From contig JADHWN010000009.1 of the NCBI GenBank assembly GCA_016783455.1, positions 1 through 64,000 on the forward strand: a stretch of DNA of 64,000 nucleotides, read 5' to 3'. Made by a program: the position numbers and the translations under genes. This stretch comes from Candidatus Bathyarchaeota archaeon (GTDB lineage Archaea; Thermoproteota; Bathyarchaeia; TCS64). Shown one piece after another: positions 1 through 8,839 of this stretch. The notes under the pieces were generated by a model that was not told where the DNA came from, did not search any database, and worked only from the letters and a program-made list of their open reading frames with translations. Position 1 is the stretch's first letter; each line of letters opens with the position of its first letter.

Positions 1-110
1 AAATCCTCTCCTCCATAGTTGTACCAACCCCACAATCAGCTTAAGTAACTTCCCAACACCATCGATCTTGCGCTGAATTAAATAGACCCAAGCAGCCCTC
101 CTAAAACAGG

Positions 111-545
111 ATGTCAAAGGATCACCCCACCTGGATAGAGGACCCACTCTACAACGAGATCACGTCTGTCATCCCCATCGCCTGCCTGGACCTCCTCGTA
201 GTCCACGACGGACGCCTCCTCCTTATGCTGAGGAACAACGCACCCGGGAAAGGAGTCTGGTTCGCACCCGGGGGAAGGATCCTCAGGGGAGAGACGCTGG
301 AGGAGGCGGTTACCCGCGTGCTCGGGAAGGAGACAGGGCTAGAGGCGACCCGGATAGAGCAGAAGGGCACCATGGCCCACATCTGGCCTCAGATCCACAC
401 AGTGACGACCTTCTACAGGGTGGACGTGGCCAGCGGCGACGTCGAGATGAACGACGAGCACAGCGACTACAGATGGATCACCGAGAACGCCGAGGACCTG
501 CACCCCTACGTCGCGGAGATGATAGAGCGGGCGGATATATTCTGA
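111..545 (+). CDS. Nudix hydrolase (GDP-mannose mannosyl hydrolase-like)
   Basis: Nudix-like box GGRILRGETLEEAVTRVLGKETG; PGGR and WFAPGG context; full-length copy of a tail that recurs downstream. Confidence 0.85.
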   Translation: MSKDHPTWIEDPLYNEITSVIPIACLDLLVVHDGRLLLMLRNNAPGKGVWFAPGGRILRGETLEEAVTRVLGKETGLEATRIEQKGTMAHIWPQIHTVTTFYRVDVASGDVEMNDEHSDYRWITENAEDLHPYVAEMIERADIF

Positions 546-862
546 GGACTGTGATCCCCCCCAATTAATGGTACCATTAAATGTGGAGGAAGACGCCCGC
601 GTTGCACCAACTCAACCAGCATACACTACGACAGGTTCAAAACACTCACCCCAGCAACCCACGTAACAGAGCAGCCCGCAGATATCAGGCTCACCGCGAA
701 GACTGTGAGACCATCGTCACACACGAACACCCGGTCCACCACCCCAGACAACCACACCAGCACCGAGGCAACGATATGCTCACCGTATGCAGGCATGAGA
801 GCCAGACAAACCACTAAATGGGAACCCATATAAACATGGGATTCAGATACAAAATGGGGACA

Positions 863-1111
863 AACATGGAGATGGAGACCAAAAAGGTGGACACCCAGGG
901 ACGCGTCAGCCTGCCCCCCGAGTGGAGACGCGAAGCCCTAGACGAAAACAGAGAAGTAATAATACAGCGAGAAGGAGACACCCTGATAATAAAACCCAAA
1001 CCCAGACCAAACCTCACGGCACACTTCGACTCCATCACGGTAGACATACCCCCAGAAACCTTCCAGGACCCCCACATCCTACGAAAAACACTGTACGAGA
1101 CCAGAGGATGA
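863..1111 (+). CDS. vapB: AbrB/SpoVT-type antitoxin (VapB-like)
   Basis: METKKVDTQGRVSLPPEWR swapped-hairpin motif; ATGA overlap with the downstream PIN gene; start could be 818. Confidence 0.75.
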   Translation, partial: NMEMETKKVDTQGRVSLPPEWRREALDENREVIIQREGDTLIIKPKPRPNLTAHFDSITVDIPPETFQDPHILRKTLYETRG

Positions 1112-1527
1112 GATTCCTCGACGCGTCCACGTTCCTCTACGCCATCCTCAAACCAGCGCGGCAGCTGCCACCACAGATAGCCAAAAACAAGCTACGGGCA
1201 CAGGCAATAATCACACGAATACAGGAAGGCGAACCAGTGACCACGACCATCGTCCACCTCTCAGAGACAGCCAACATACTAGAGTCGAGAACCACACAGG
1301 GAGACGCCAGAAACATCATCCAAGACATCCTGGACACGAGCAACATAACCATCACCCCCGTCGATCAAATCCAGTACGAGGCAGCCGTCAAAGAAGCCGA
1401 AAACCACGACATCGGCATTAACGACGCGCTGGCATACATCACCATGATGGAGAAAGGGATACACGAGATATACAGCTACGACAAACACTTCGACAACCTC
1501 CCAGAGGTAACCCGAGTCTGGCGGTAA
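1108..1527 (+). CDS. vapC: PIN-domain toxin (VapC-like)
   Basis: MRFLDASTFLYAIL...IGINDALAYITMMEKGIHEIYSYDKHFD, PIN acidic residues; true start is inside ORF 922..1527. Confidence 0.8.
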   Translation: MRFLDASTFLYAILKPARQLPPQIAKNKLRAQAIITRIQEGEPVTTTIVHLSETANILESRTTQGDARNIIQDILDTSNITITPVDQIQYEAAVKEAENHDIGINDALAYITMMEKGIHEIYSYDKHFDNLPEVTRVWR

Positions 1528-1626
1528 AAAAGCCAGGAACAACAGCAACGGCTTACACGTTTACCCGGTGATCAATAATCCACAACACCCAGATCACCCC
1601 GCACACAGCCCACACAAGACCGGACA

Positions 1627-1778
1627 CCCACACAACGACCACCCCTCACAGAGTAGACATCGCCAGAAGCAACTTAGAGATGAACGGCGAGCACCGCCAG
1701 TACAGGTGGGTCACCAGCCCCAGCGACCTCCACCCCTACGTCGCGGAGATGATAGAACGAGCCGGGATCTTCAGATAA
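1627..1778 (+). pseudogene. Nudix hydrolase C-terminal tail fragment (copy N2)
   Basis: RVDIARSNLEMNGEHRQYRWVTSPSDLHPYVAEMIERAGIFR* matches the end of the 111..545 protein (RVDVASGDVEMNDEHSDYRWITENAEDLHPYVAEMIERADIF*). Confidence 0.85.
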
Positions 1779-2211
1779 ACATGGAAGGATTCGCCCCTGG
1801 CTCAAGGTCATCCCCGTCTCGCCTTCGGAGCGCCCCCTATGCAGCCCTCAACGGAGATTAATTATTATTTTACATTACCCGAAGGTAACTATCAGGACAG
1901 CTAAGAACGCGTTATTAACCGCTCCATGAACGCATGGATTCACTAACCCTCATCCCAATCGAGGTATTACTGCAGCACATCCCAGCTGAACTCCGGGTAC
2001 CTGGGCCTCCCCGTCCTCCCGGGCCTTGCAGAGATCCCGTGCGCGCGAATCCAGAGGAAAAGAAGGAGATCATGGAGAGGTAGAAAACCAGGGTATATCC
2101 AATAGACATCGCTACCCCCGCCCGTCAAAAGATGATCGCTTTCACAGGTCATCCTCAAAATGCGCGACAAGTTTATGTATTCAAAATGTATACGTATTCA
2201 CGGTGTCCCGC

Positions 2212-2484
2212 ATGGAAGAGGTCATCACATCCAGATTCTCGGAGGAACTGGTCAAGAAGGTGGACGAGGCCGTCTCAAGAGGCCACTTCCGAAGCAGAAG
2301 CGACGCCCTCAGGGCGATGGTCGAAGAGTACCTAACAGAACACCCGGAGCTTTTCCTGGGAGAAGGGACCAGAGAACTGCTCACAAACGCACCAACCATG
2401 TCAGACGACGAGTTAGAGAGCCTCGGATTCAAGCTGTTTAAGGGCCTGAACGTGGCCAGACTCGTCGCCGAGGGCCGACGATGA
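2212..2484 (+). CDS. Ribbon-helix-helix antitoxin
   Basis: MEEVITSRFSEELVKKVDEAVSRGHFRSRSDALRAMVEEYL (RHH/CopG pattern); ATGA overlap with the PIN gene; start moved inside ORF 2026..2484. Confidence 0.8.
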   Translation: MEEVITSRFSEELVKKVDEAVSRGHFRSRSDALRAMVEEYLTEHPELFLGEGTRELLTNAPTMSDDELESLGFKLFKGLNVARLVAEGRR

Positions 2485-3032
2485 AAATGCTCCTCTATCT
2501 CGACACCAACATCATCCTCGCAAGGTACGCCCCAGACGAACCCCAGCACGAAGAAGCGAAAAACCTTCTAGTAAAAATAGAGGAAGGGAAGCTGGCCTCC
2601 GTGACATCCATCCTGACCCTGATCGAGGTGGTGAGCACGACAAGCAGGGCCTACAACAGGTTCAAGGGCGAACCTGAATCCATGAAACGGGAAGAGGTCG
2701 CCGGAGCCTTCCTCCGAAGAGTCTCAAACACCCAAAACCTGGGCTTCATCCCCACCGGCGGAGAGGTCTCCATAGACATCGAGGAACAAAAGGTCAAGCT
2801 CCCTGCACTATTTGCGGTCGCCCTTGAGATAGGCTCAAAGACCGGGGTAAAAACCCTAGACAACATCCACCTCGCATCAGCCCATATAGCATCACGAATC
2901 TACGGGCAGAAAATCGACTACTTCATAACGTTAGATGAGGATATCCTGAAGCACAAAGAAGAGATAAAGAACCTAATAGAGGTCAAGATCGCCACCCCAT
3001 CCGAAATATCCGAGATGACCTTTGACTCGTGA
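2481..3032 (+). CDS. vapC: PIN-domain toxin (VapC-like)
   Basis: MLLYLDTNIILARY...LDNIHLASAHIA...DYFITLDEDIL. Confidence 0.85.
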   Translation: MKMLLYLDTNIILARYAPDEPQHEEAKNLLVKIEEGKLASVTSILTLIEVVSTTSRAYNRFKGEPESMKREEVAGAFLRRVSNTQNLGFIPTGGEVSIDIEEQKVKLPALFAVALEIGSKTGVKTLDNIHLASAHIASRIYGQKIDYFITLDEDILKHKEEIKNLIEVKIATPSEISEMTFDS

Positions 3033-3035
3033 ACT

Positions 3036-3067
3036 ACCTCCCTACAAGTTGGGGGGCTTCCTGTTTC
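3036..3067. repeat. Direct repeat flanking AbiE-1, left copy (cctacaagttggggggcttcctgtttc)
   Basis: Near-copy of 4960..4990; contains a partial hairpin. Confidence 0.7.
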
Positions 3068-3202
3068 ACAGGATAAGCTTGAACCGCCGCGCGCAGTCAG
3101 GTTTCTCATACGCGAAACGTTATCGTCCTACGGGGAAACCCTAATCTTCTATTTATGTACAAAATAGTAATTTATTTATAATTTGTTACATAAAATACAT
3201 CC

Positions 3203-3832
3203 ATGAAGCGCTTAACCAGATACATCCTAACCACGTTCGGCGACGAAACGGTGCGAAAAGCCAGCCTGGAAGACGCCTGCAAGAAGTTCGAGGCTGACCC
3301 GAAATACACGATCAACTACATGTCAGCCTACGGATACCTGGTTCGCATCCTAAACGACATCTACTATGTTAAAACTCTAGAGGAATTCTCGTTGAAGAAA
3401 GCCCTAGACCCGCATAGGATAATATCGATGGGACTAGAGGAGCTGGCCGCTAACTGGTACTTCGGCCTCAACACGGCGCTGCGAATGAACGGGGCAACTC
3501 ACGAGTACTCTGACACAATATTTGTGCTGAACGATAAGGTATACAGAAACAAGGAAGTCAGAATAGCAGAGACAAAAGTTAAGTTCATTAAAATAAGCCC
3601 AAAACTACTGGGTTTTGGAGTGGTAAAAGAAAATAGCATACGCTACTCTGATCTAGAAAAGACGATTCTCGACATCATCTACCTCTCCCGGTATAGGTCT
3701 GTACCGGAAGGCAGGATCGTCACAACAGTGGAGGAATACAAAGAAAAAGTGGACAGTGGGAAGATGCGCGAACACCTGTCAGCCTATCCATCGAAAGTAG
3801 AGGAGATCGCGAAGAATGCCGGACTTGTCTGA
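3203..3832 (+). CDS. AbiEi-like antitoxin (type IV TA)
   Basis: Overlaps and precedes the AbiEii-like nucleotidyltransferase; winged-helix-like N-terminus. Confidence 0.65.
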   Translation: MKRLTRYILTTFGDETVRKASLEDACKKFEADPKYTINYMSAYGYLVRILNDIYYVKTLEEFSLKKALDPHRIISMGLEELAANWYFGLNTALRMNGATHEYSDTIFVLNDKVYRNKEVRIAETKVKFIKISPKLLGFGVVKENSIRYSDLEKTILDIIYLSRYRSVPEGRIVTTVEEYKEKVDSGKMREHLSAYPSKVEEIAKNAGLV

Positions 3833-4724
3833 GTTCATCGGATTCGTTTCCAGCAAAGCCCGCGTCTACAAACCGTTGCTGATCGAACAGGACATTCTCA
3901 TCCACAGACTACTAGATACAATAAACACATCACCTCCGTTTACAGGCAACTACCTATTCAAAGGCGGAAGTTGCTTGGTAAAGTGCTATTTCGGGTACTA
4001 CCGCTTCAGCGTGGATCTGGACTTCACTTGGAAACACCAGACTCACTTCAACGTTGCCAAGAGCACGCTCCAGAGGCGTCTTAAAGATGAGACCACGTCC
4101 TTCGGTAAATCCCTTATGGAGGCAGCTAAGAAGCTTGACCTTGACTTCAAGAACGACCCAACGGATAGGCGCTACATCGAATTCGGTGGCAGCAAACGTA
4201 TGACCACATATAAGCTGTGGAAAGGAAAAGACATGATTAAAGTGCAGATCAACTTCGTTGAAGACCTGCTGTTCCCCGGCAAAAAAATCCAAGTTAGGAC
4301 ACTACTAGACAGCATTGAGCTGGAAAGGGACGAGCAAGCATACTTTAGCGAGTACCTTGAAGCTTACAAGACATTCATCGTTGAAGCATACGATGAACGA
4401 GAAATACTCTGCGAAAAGGTAAGGGCTATCCTCACAAGGAAGACCCAGAAGCTACGCGACTTTTACGACCTGTTTATGCTGGATGGGCATGGATTCAAAG
4501 CTGAGCAGTTCACCGAAGAGATTGTGCGCAAAACACGGGCATCGCTCCATTACAGAAAATACAGAAATAACCTAGAAGCCAATAAGGCGATCATTGAATT
4601 AGGTCATGATATACTTGAAAACCCGTACGAGAGAGGACTATTCATAACAAATCCGCCTACAGCTTTCGACAGGTTCATGGACAAAATGTCCGACCAGCTG
4701 AAAGAGCTAGCCGCAAGATTCTGA
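3816..4724 (+). CDS. AbiEii-like nucleotidyltransferase toxin
   Basis: GNYLFKGGSCLVKCYFGYYRFSVDLDFTW (KGGT...R.S.DLDF pattern) plus C-terminal REILCEKVRAIL...RDFYDLF. Confidence 0.85.
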   Translation: MPDLSEFIGFVSSKARVYKPLLIEQDILIHRLLDTINTSPPFTGNYLFKGGSCLVKCYFGYYRFSVDLDFTWKHQTHFNVAKSTLQRRLKDETTSFGKSLMEAAKKLDLDFKNDPTDRRYIEFGGSKRMTTYKLWKGKDMIKVQINFVEDLLFPGKKIQVRTLLDSIELERDEQAYFSEYLEAYKTFIVEAYDEREILCEKVRAILTRKTQKLRDFYDLFMLDGHGFKAEQFTEEIVRKTRASLHYRKYRNNLEANKAIIELGHDILENPYERGLFITNPPTAFDRFMDKMSDQLKELAARF

Positions 4725-4959
4725 ATCAGCGGCTTTGCAGTTTCTGTAAAATGATATACATGCAGGTTTCTAAGTAAAAAGAAGACGTCTTTAAACCTTC
4801 AAACCCTACGTCTATACCCTCAAAGTCTCATCACCACGGTTCCTAACTGTCGCCATCACTCTCCCACACTAAAAAATCAAACCTTCTATACGAATTGGGG
4901 AGAACATTTTCTCCAAATCGGATAGACTAGAATATAACGTCATTCAACAGCGTGATCAA

Positions 4960-4990
4960 ACTCCCAACAAGTTGGGAGGCTTCCTGTTTC
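4960..4990. repeat. Direct repeat flanking AbiE-1, right copy, with perfect hairpin CTCCCAAC-AA-GTTGGGAG
   Basis: ctcccaacaagttgggaggcttcctgtttc, near-copy of 3036..3067. Confidence 0.7.
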
Positions 4991-4995
4991 GCGCG

Positions 4996-5080
4996 CAACG
5001 TAATCGTCCTACTGGAAAACGATAATTAATCATAATTGTTTTCCTTCAGGACAATAAAGGTTATAAATCGTGCGCGCGCG
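4996..5080. repeat. 75-85 bp intergenic repeat R1
   Basis: caacgtaatcgtcctactggaaaacgataattaatcataattg...cttcaggacaataaaggt, near-identical to 8687..8770; CG tracts on both sides. Confidence 0.8.
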
Positions 5081-5193
5081 GCCAGCGGCGACGTCGAGAT
5101 GAACGACGAGCACAGCGACTACAGGTGGATCACCGAGAACCTGCAACCCTTCGTCAGGGAGATGATAGCCCGATCTGGTATCTTCTTATTATC
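5081..5193 (+). pseudogene. Nudix hydrolase C-terminal tail fragment (copy N3)
   Basis: ASGDVEMNDEHSDYRWITENLQPFVREMIARSGIF matches the end of the 111..545 protein. Confidence 0.85.
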
Positions 5194-5211
5194 TCTCGCG
5201 TGGCGCACGAG

Positions 5212-6132
5212 CTACCTCCCCTTCTTCACAGATTGTATGTACCTCTCGAGGTCCTCCCTTGAGATAACCCAGTTCCTCCCCTTCTTGAAGGCCCCGAGAG
5301 CCCCCCTCCTAGCCAGGAGGCTAAGGTACTCCTGAGAATACGGTACCAGCCGACTCGCCTCAGTTAGAGTCAGCAACCTAGGCTCCTCCAGAACCTGAAG
5401 GTAGACATCCAACGCCCTCTCCACACTCAACGCCACAAAGTCCACGAAGGCGGCAGGGTCGCCCATGTCCGCCTCTGAGAGGGCCCTCAGATACTTCCCC
5501 CTATCCCTGGAGGTGACGTTCACGATGAAAGGATATCCATATCTCATCAGGACGAGGTTCATGAGGAGCCGCGCCGCCCTCCCGTTGCCCTCCGAAAAGG
5601 GATGAATCTGAACGAACCTGTGGTGGAACACCGCTGCCAACTCGATCGGATTATACTCCTCGGGGTTCCCCTCAAGCCAGGAAAGGAGCTCCCTCACCCT
5701 CGTCCTCACCTCTCCGCTGGGCGGCGGAGAGAACGTCGCCCCCGCAACACGCACACCCGAGCTCCTATACCTACCTGCGTCCTCCTCAATGCCCTGCAGG
5801 ACCAGCTGATGTAACCGGAGGACATCCCCCTCACCCAACTCACCTCCATCCTCCACCAGCCCCTCCACGTACCGGATGGCGTCAGGATGGTTCCTGGCGG
5901 CCAGATGCTCCCCCAGAGACCTCCCACCGACCGTGACCCCCTCCTCGATGACCAGCCTCGTCTCCCGCAGGGTCAGGGTGCTGCCCTCGATGGCGTTGGA
6001 ATCGTAGGTGTACTCTATCATCAACTCGCCCCTGAGCCTCCTCACCAGCCCGGGGGGGAAGGGCCGATGGGCGTCCAACCTTGCCTTCTTCTCGAGTAAA
6101 CGTCGATGAATGCGTTGGTTGATCAGGGGCAT
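5212..6132 (-). CDS. fic: Fic family protein (predicted AMP-transferase)
   Basis: Fic motif HPFSEGNGRAARLL; N-terminal inhibitory-helix-like motif SNAIEGS. Confidence 0.95.
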   Translation of the reverse strand: MPLINQRIHRRLLEKKARLDAHRPFPPGLVRRLRGELMIEYTYDSNAIEGSTLTLRETRLVIEEGVTVGGRSLGEHLAARNHPDAIRYVEGLVEDGGELGEGDVLRLHQLVLQGIEEDAGRYRSSGVRVAGATFSPPPSGEVRTRVRELLSWLEGNPEEYNPIELAAVFHHRFVQIHPFSEGNGRAARLLMNLVLMRYGYPFIVNVTSRDRGKYLRALSEADMGDPAAFVDFVALSVERALDVYLQVLEEPRLLTLTEASRLVPYSQEYLSLLARRGALGAFKKGRNWVISREDLERYIQSVKKGR

Positions 6133-6578
6133 CGCAGCCCAATTTAAGTCAGAACCGACATATAATAATATCGGATAAACATACTATAACATCTATCCGA
6201 TATGGAAACATCCAAACACGTTAACAACAAACAGATCGAGACAGAAACATCACTGAACACACGCCATCATCTGCGACAACCGCCCCTCCACACCATTGTC
6301 GTGCGCGCGAATAATCCCTAAGCCCACGAAACTTCCCCCATTCAAAAAGAAGAGATTTCGAATCACTCAAGTTCATACAAGTCTGCCCAGCACTCCGCCA
6401 GCTGCCAGGTGAACTCCGAGTACCTTGGCCTCCCCGGCTCGTCCTCAGAAACGCTCAACGTCTCGGATACTTCCCTAACCTCCAAAGCGGCCTCAAACCC
6501 CTCGATTAAGAGGACTCGGTATAAACATTTTCGAAGCCAACAGCCTCACCGACGCTTCCTCAACCCATATACCCCTTC

Positions 6579-6650
6579 AACCTTGACATCGCTAAGAGAG
6601 TAAATCTCCGGCTCCCCTTCAAAGAACGCCCCCAAGGATGCCCTCAGCCG
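6579..6650 (-). repeat. Gene-tail repeat, copy 2 (reverse strand)
   Basis: ccttgacatcg...gagta...ggctccccttcaaagaacgccyccaargatgccctcagcc matches 7411..7490; reverse reading GSLEAFFEGEPVLYSLDDVKVV-like. Confidence 0.7.
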
Positions 6651-6712
6651 TGCGCGCGGCCGGTATACAGGCGACGACTGGAATCTTCTCCACGTCCTCT
6701 GCTCCGCCTGAG

Positions 6713-7078
6713 TCACACATACTTCGACGCTTCCACTAGCAGGTCTCTGATGGCAGGTCTCCTAGAGTGCTGAGGCTCTGATTTATCAGCCACATGCTTG
6801 TGATGCGGGAAGGTCTCAACGTCGGGGTAATGCGGCCGGTTATCGTATCTCAGAATCATCCTACCCCCGGCGTCTTGAAGGTGGTAGGCGTACTTATCAA
6901 CTTCACCGCGTAGCCGATACTCGAAAAGGCGGAGTTCGCCGCCGTTTATGAACCTCGCGACCAGCCTGATGTACCCCTCATCGCCGAGCCTCAGCCCGCT
7001 GACGACGCTAACATCAACAATCAGCGGGTGACGCTTTATCTCGTTGACGAGCTCGGTAAATCGTTCCTCTAGGCTCAA
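6713..7078 (-). CDS. tumE: TumE-like toxin (DUF6516)
   Basis: RLFEYRLRGEVDKYAYHLQDAGGRMILRYDNRPHYPDVETFPHHKHV (RYDN.PH..e..tfPhHKH signature). Confidence 0.85.
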   Translation of the reverse strand: MSLEERFTELVNEIKRHPLIVDVSVVSGLRLGDEGYIRLVARFINGGELRLFEYRLRGEVDKYAYHLQDAGGRMILRYDNRPHYPDVETFPHHKHVADKSEPQHSRRPAIRDLLVEASKYV

Positions 7079-7380
7079 GGTAAGATCTCTTTAAGGGCCT
7101 CTCTCTCCTTCGAGAGCCTCTTCAACAGGTCAATACATGTCTCCCACTCAAGGAAATCAACATCGTCCTCAAGAACGCCCTGACCGCTCCTCTCCTGAAA
7201 CTCCCTCGATGCGAAGCCATACCTCTCCTCAAAATCCTTCAACCTCAACTGAAGCTTACCTATCGTCTTATCCACATCGCTCAACCTCAGACTGAGGCTG
7301 CTGAGGACCACCCTCTTAACCTCCTCCTCCGGAATCTTCGTTCCAACGACCTCAATCTTAGCCGATACGCCCACCCCCAT
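7075..7380 (-). CDS. Putative partner antitoxin of the TumE-like toxin
   Basis: Immediately upstream of and overlapping the DUF6516 gene; charged helical protein. Confidence 0.6.
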   Translation of the reverse strand: MGVGVSAKIEVVGTKIPEEEVKRVVLSSLSLRLSDVDKTIGKLQLRLKDFEERYGFASREFQERSGQGVLEDDVDFLEWETCIDLLKRLSKEREALKEILP

Positions 7381-7410
7381 TCAATTTAACTTTGCACAAC
7401 ACTTCTACAC

Positions 7411-7490
7411 GACCTTGACATCGTCCAAAGAGTAGAGTACAGGCTCCCCCTCAAAGAACGCCTCCAAAGAGCCCTCAGCCAGTTTCATCA
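7411..7490 (-). repeat. Gene-tail repeat, copy 1 (reverse strand)
   Basis: Partner of 6579..6650; the two copies bracket the TumE module. Confidence 0.7.
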
Positions 7491-7754
7491 CCGAAAGAGC
7501 CTCCCGATCACCTATCAGCAGATCTATCTTCTCATTCAACATGGACAGGAACTCCCTGATCTCCATGAAGCCCACACTGAACTCTTCAGATCGATCTTCT
7601 TAAACATTCTTCTTAAGGCTCGAACCATGACGCCGACTATGCTCCGCTCCTCGTTCAACGCGGGAATGCAGGCAACGACGAACAGATCAGACTCAGTCAT
7701 GGAGACAACATGCCCGATACAGCGACATATGCTCCATCATGGGCCGCGTTCCAG

Positions 7755-7976
7755 TCACACCCATCCTGAGAACTCTCCCAAGAACTGCCCTGAGGAGCAT
7801 ACCTTCGTCCCAGAGACCTCTCCGCATCTCCGCAGATCCTCTCTCAGAGCCCTGTCCCCGGTGACAGCGAAATCCGGTTCACCCGCGATAACAGCAGCGA
7901 GAACGGGAACATCCTTCCTATCCCTGACCTGCCCCGCGCGCGCGCGAGACTGGACGGTGACCTCCCCAAAGTCCAC
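7755..7976 (-). pseudogene. PIN/VapC fragment
   Basis: VRDRKDVPVLAAVIAGEPDFAVTGDRALREDLRRCG...FLGEF (DxkDxpvLaaa...TGD PIN C-terminal half); N-terminal half absent; contains a CG tract at 7935-7947. Confidence 0.65.
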
Positions 7977-8168
7977 AAGCTAATACTAAGCGACAAAGCA
8001 ACAGCCACCATATAGATCTAGGTCCAAAAAGCACTGAAGAAAGGACGACCCAAGAGCAGGAAACCCTGAAACTGACCAGCGGTACCCCATATATAACAGT
8101 AAGAGGAACCCGCAGAGATACCAAAGTTTATTTAGCCTCTCTTTCTACAGCTTTTCAGGTGGCAGAGA

Positions 8169-8375
8169 ATGGACGTAACGGTTACTGAAAGCCAACTAAA
8201 CCAGGTGCTGAATAGATTGGACATGGTAAGGCTCGAAATATTAAAACTTAGAGCAATGCTTCTGCCAGAGGACGAGTTGAAGGAAGACGAGGCGAAGGAG
8301 CTTGAGGAGGCTCGAAAGGAGATATCCAAAGGCTCCGGCACAACCCTTGAAGACCTGATGAAGGAACTAGGCTGA
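8169..8375 (+). CDS. Putative RelB-like antitoxin
   Basis: Small charged protein directly upstream of the RelE-like gene. Confidence 0.55.
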   Translation: MDVTVTESQLNQVLNRLDMVRLEILKLRAMLLPEDELKEDEAKELEEARKEISKGSGTTLEDLMKELG

Positions 8376-8381
8376 CGCAAC

Positions 8382-8645
8382 TTGTTCCAAGTCGTCATCT
8401 CACCCAGGGCAAGAAAATCCCTGAAGAAACTGCCTGCTCATTACAGACAGAGGATCGTTGAGCTACTCCTAATCTTCCGAGAAAACCCTGTCCCAGCCGA
8501 ATACTACGACATTAAAAAGCTCAAAGGACTCACAAACACCTATAGAACAAGAATCGGCGACACCCGTGTGATCTCTGAAATCCTCTGGGACAGCAAGATG
8601 GTTCACGTGCTTCTGATTAACCGTAGAGAAAGAGCCTATACATAG
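8382..8645 (+). CDS. relE: RelE/ParE-family toxin
   Basis: MFQVVISPRARKSLKKLPAHYRQRI...KLKGLTNTYRTRIGDTRVISEI...HVLLINRRERAY. Confidence 0.85.
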   Translation: MFQVVISPRARKSLKKLPAHYRQRIVELLLIFRENPVPAEYYDIKKLKGLTNTYRTRIGDTRVISEILWDSKMVHVLLINRRERAYT

Positions 8646-8686
8646 AACTACCACGTACAGCCTCATAGGCAGAAACGTCGCGCGCG

Positions 8687-8770
8687 CAACGTAATCGTCC
8701 TACTGGAAGACGATAATTAACCATAATTGAATTCCTTCAGGACAATAAAGGTCGTAGATCATAGCGCGCG
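8687..8770. repeat. 75-85 bp intergenic repeat R2
   Basis: caacgtaatcgtcctactggaagacgataattaaccataattgaattccttcaggacaataaaggt; copy of 4996..5080. Confidence 0.8.
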
Positions 8771-8839
8771 AGAGGACGTGTGTTGGGGGTGATAAAGGGA
8801 TAACCTCTTCACCTAATTTACCCTATATTTACCCTATAA

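Noticed and set aside
690-817. Possible extra copy of the terminase-end repeat (accgcgaagactgtgagaccatcgtcac)
   Set aside because: Similarity limited to about 25 bp with gaps and not convincing beyond it.
3036-4990. Complete IS200/IS605 element
   Set aside because: Only hairpin-like repeats; no TnpA or TnpB coding sequence between or beside them.
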